Under the pieces are notes generated by a model, which worked only from the letters and a program-made list of their open reading frames with translations, was not told where the DNA came from and did not search any database. Shown piece by piece: positions 63,745 through 64,000 of a DNA stretch of 64,000 bases. Position 1 is the first letter of the stretch. Each line of letters starts with the position of its first letter. A program made the position numbers and the translations under genes. The stretch is from NCBI RefSeq assembly GCF_029227915.1, contig NC_079880.1, positions 3,474,001 to 3,538,000 on the forward strand. Direction: 5' to 3'. The DNA is from Hydractinia symbiolongicarpus (lineage: Eukaryota; Cnidaria; Hydrozoa; Anthoathecata; Hydractiniidae).

Positions 63745-64000
63745 TCGAATGTATACAAAGAAAGTACCCTGTGAGTAAACTCATTTCCAGGACGATTTTT
63801 TAAAGTATTATTTCACCACTAAAGCCCATGAGACTTGTAGTATTTAAAAATATTTTCATTTCTGATGAGACGCTGAATAAAAGAAGTTTAATCGCTGGCA
63901 AACGAAAACCCGCGACTTCCCGTAAATCCCGGACTCAGCCCGTATAGTCAAAAGTATACAAAGAAAGTACCCAGGGTGTAAACTCATTTCCCGAACTATT
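63745..64000. repeat. Start of a further duplication, period 1420 (seven monomers)
   Basis: From TCGAATG onwards the sequence matches 62325 onwards at offset 1420 (CCAGGACGATTTTTTAAAGT at about 62.37 and 63.79 kb, then ATTTCTGATGAG and GCTGGC). The TAAAGTATT change is present in copy 2 of the 4868-bp repeat but absent from copy 1 (57.52 kb), so this event postdates the 4868-bp duplication. It runs off the window edge. Confidence 0.82.

Larger units (their letters stand above)
1..64000. repeat. Tandem satellite array, ~203-bp monomer, about 315 copies
   Basis: The same unit recurs without a break across the whole window, always in the same orientation. The landmark GCCGGC recurs at about 203-bp steps (for example 398, 601, 1210, 1413), and so do GTATACAAAG, CATTTTTGATGAG and CACCACTAAA. 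64000/203 gives about 315 copies. Most monomers are 202-204 bp; the few shorter ones are listed separately. No unique sequence, transposon, microsatellite tract or inverted monomer interrupts the array, and both window ends lie inside monomers. Long homogeneous satellites with layered duplications are typical of eukaryotic centromeric, pericentromeric or subtelomeric heterochromatin; placing this array at a centromere is inference. The satellite family is not one I recognise. Confidence 0.98.

Noticed and set aside
1-64000. CRISPR array
   Set aside because: The unit is about 203 bp and the whole unit is repeated. There are no short identical repeats separated by unique spacers and no cas genes.
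1-64000. Ribosomal DNA spacer subrepeats or a tRNA/5S gene cluster
   Set aside because: No rRNA gene, no tRNA cloverleaf with internal A and B boxes, and no 5S-like segment can be seen in the monomer on either strand.

Overview
The whole window is one uninterrupted satellite DNA array. A monomer of about 203 bp (202-204 in most copies) repeats head to tail in one orientation from the first base to the last, giving roughly 315 copies. Both window ends fall inside monomers, so the array continues on both sides. I found no gene, RNA gene, mobile element, CRISPR array, origin or unique-sequence segment. A hand count on one monomer (1210-1412) gives about 37% G+C. The G+C is uneven: a CpG-bearing block of about 50 bp (GCCGGC to the last CCCG) is followed by about 150 bp of AT-rich sequence with T6 and A/T tracts. 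This points to a eukaryotic centromeric, pericentromeric or subtelomeric heterochromatic array. I do not recognise the satellite family and cannot name the organism.

Monomers fall into a few recurring types set by linked substitutions: A (TTG before the core, GGGCTTGG, TCGAATG, CCCTGTGAG), B (CCTGCGATT, GGACTCGG, TCAAAAG, CCCAGGGTG, often ending GTATTTAAAAATATT), C/C' (CCCGCGACTT, with GGACTCGG or GGACTCAG), D (GCGTCTTCC), E (CCCGAGATT, GATAGTACC) and F (CCCGCCATTT, GTAAACCCC, GCATAG). No single higher-order unit runs through the window. The array is a patchwork of tandem duplications whose lengths are close to whole numbers of monomers: about 203, 405, 609, 1012-1013, 1215-1217, 1420, 2207, 2232, 2642, 3176, 3448, 3853 and 4868 bp.

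Layout. 0.4-6.1 kb: a 3176-bp duplication with shared truncated monomers. 6.1-7.6 kb: mixed monomers with a single-monomer duplication. 7.6-13 kb: a 2642-bp duplication whose second copy holds a 609-bp internal duplication. 12.9-15.4 kb: a 1217-bp pair. 15.5-17.9 kb: a 1215-bp pair. 17.9-20.9 kb: mixed, with a degenerate monomer. 20.9-22.6 kb: a 1012-bp pair. 23.1-27.3 kb: a 1013-bp pentamer family. 28.1-30.8 kb: mixed. 30.8-35.6 kb: a 2232-bp pair, the second copy longer by two monomers. 35.6-40.1 kb: two 2207-bp copies in which I saw no difference, then a partial third copy joined through an AT-rich filler. 41.9-42.7 kb: a 405-bp pair. 42.7-48.8 kb: a 3448-bp pair with an 812-bp length difference. 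50-52 kb: a 1013-bp pair. 52.5-53.7 kb: a 609-bp pair. 53.4-59.5 kb: a 3853-bp duplication. 55.1-63.7 kb: a 4868-bp pair. From about 63.75 kb a further duplication with period 1420 begins.

Nothing here works as a gene set. The array is best read as the product of repeated in-register unequal exchange or break-induced copying. Sequence features that might matter to chromatin are a CENP-B-box-like motif with one base missing from a spacer (type A monomers only), a 13-15-nt perfect inverted repeat with a 3-nt loop beside it, and four CCCG tetranucleotides spaced at about one helical turn. All boundaries were placed by eye and are uncertain by tens of bases, because neighbouring monomers are alike at the junctions.
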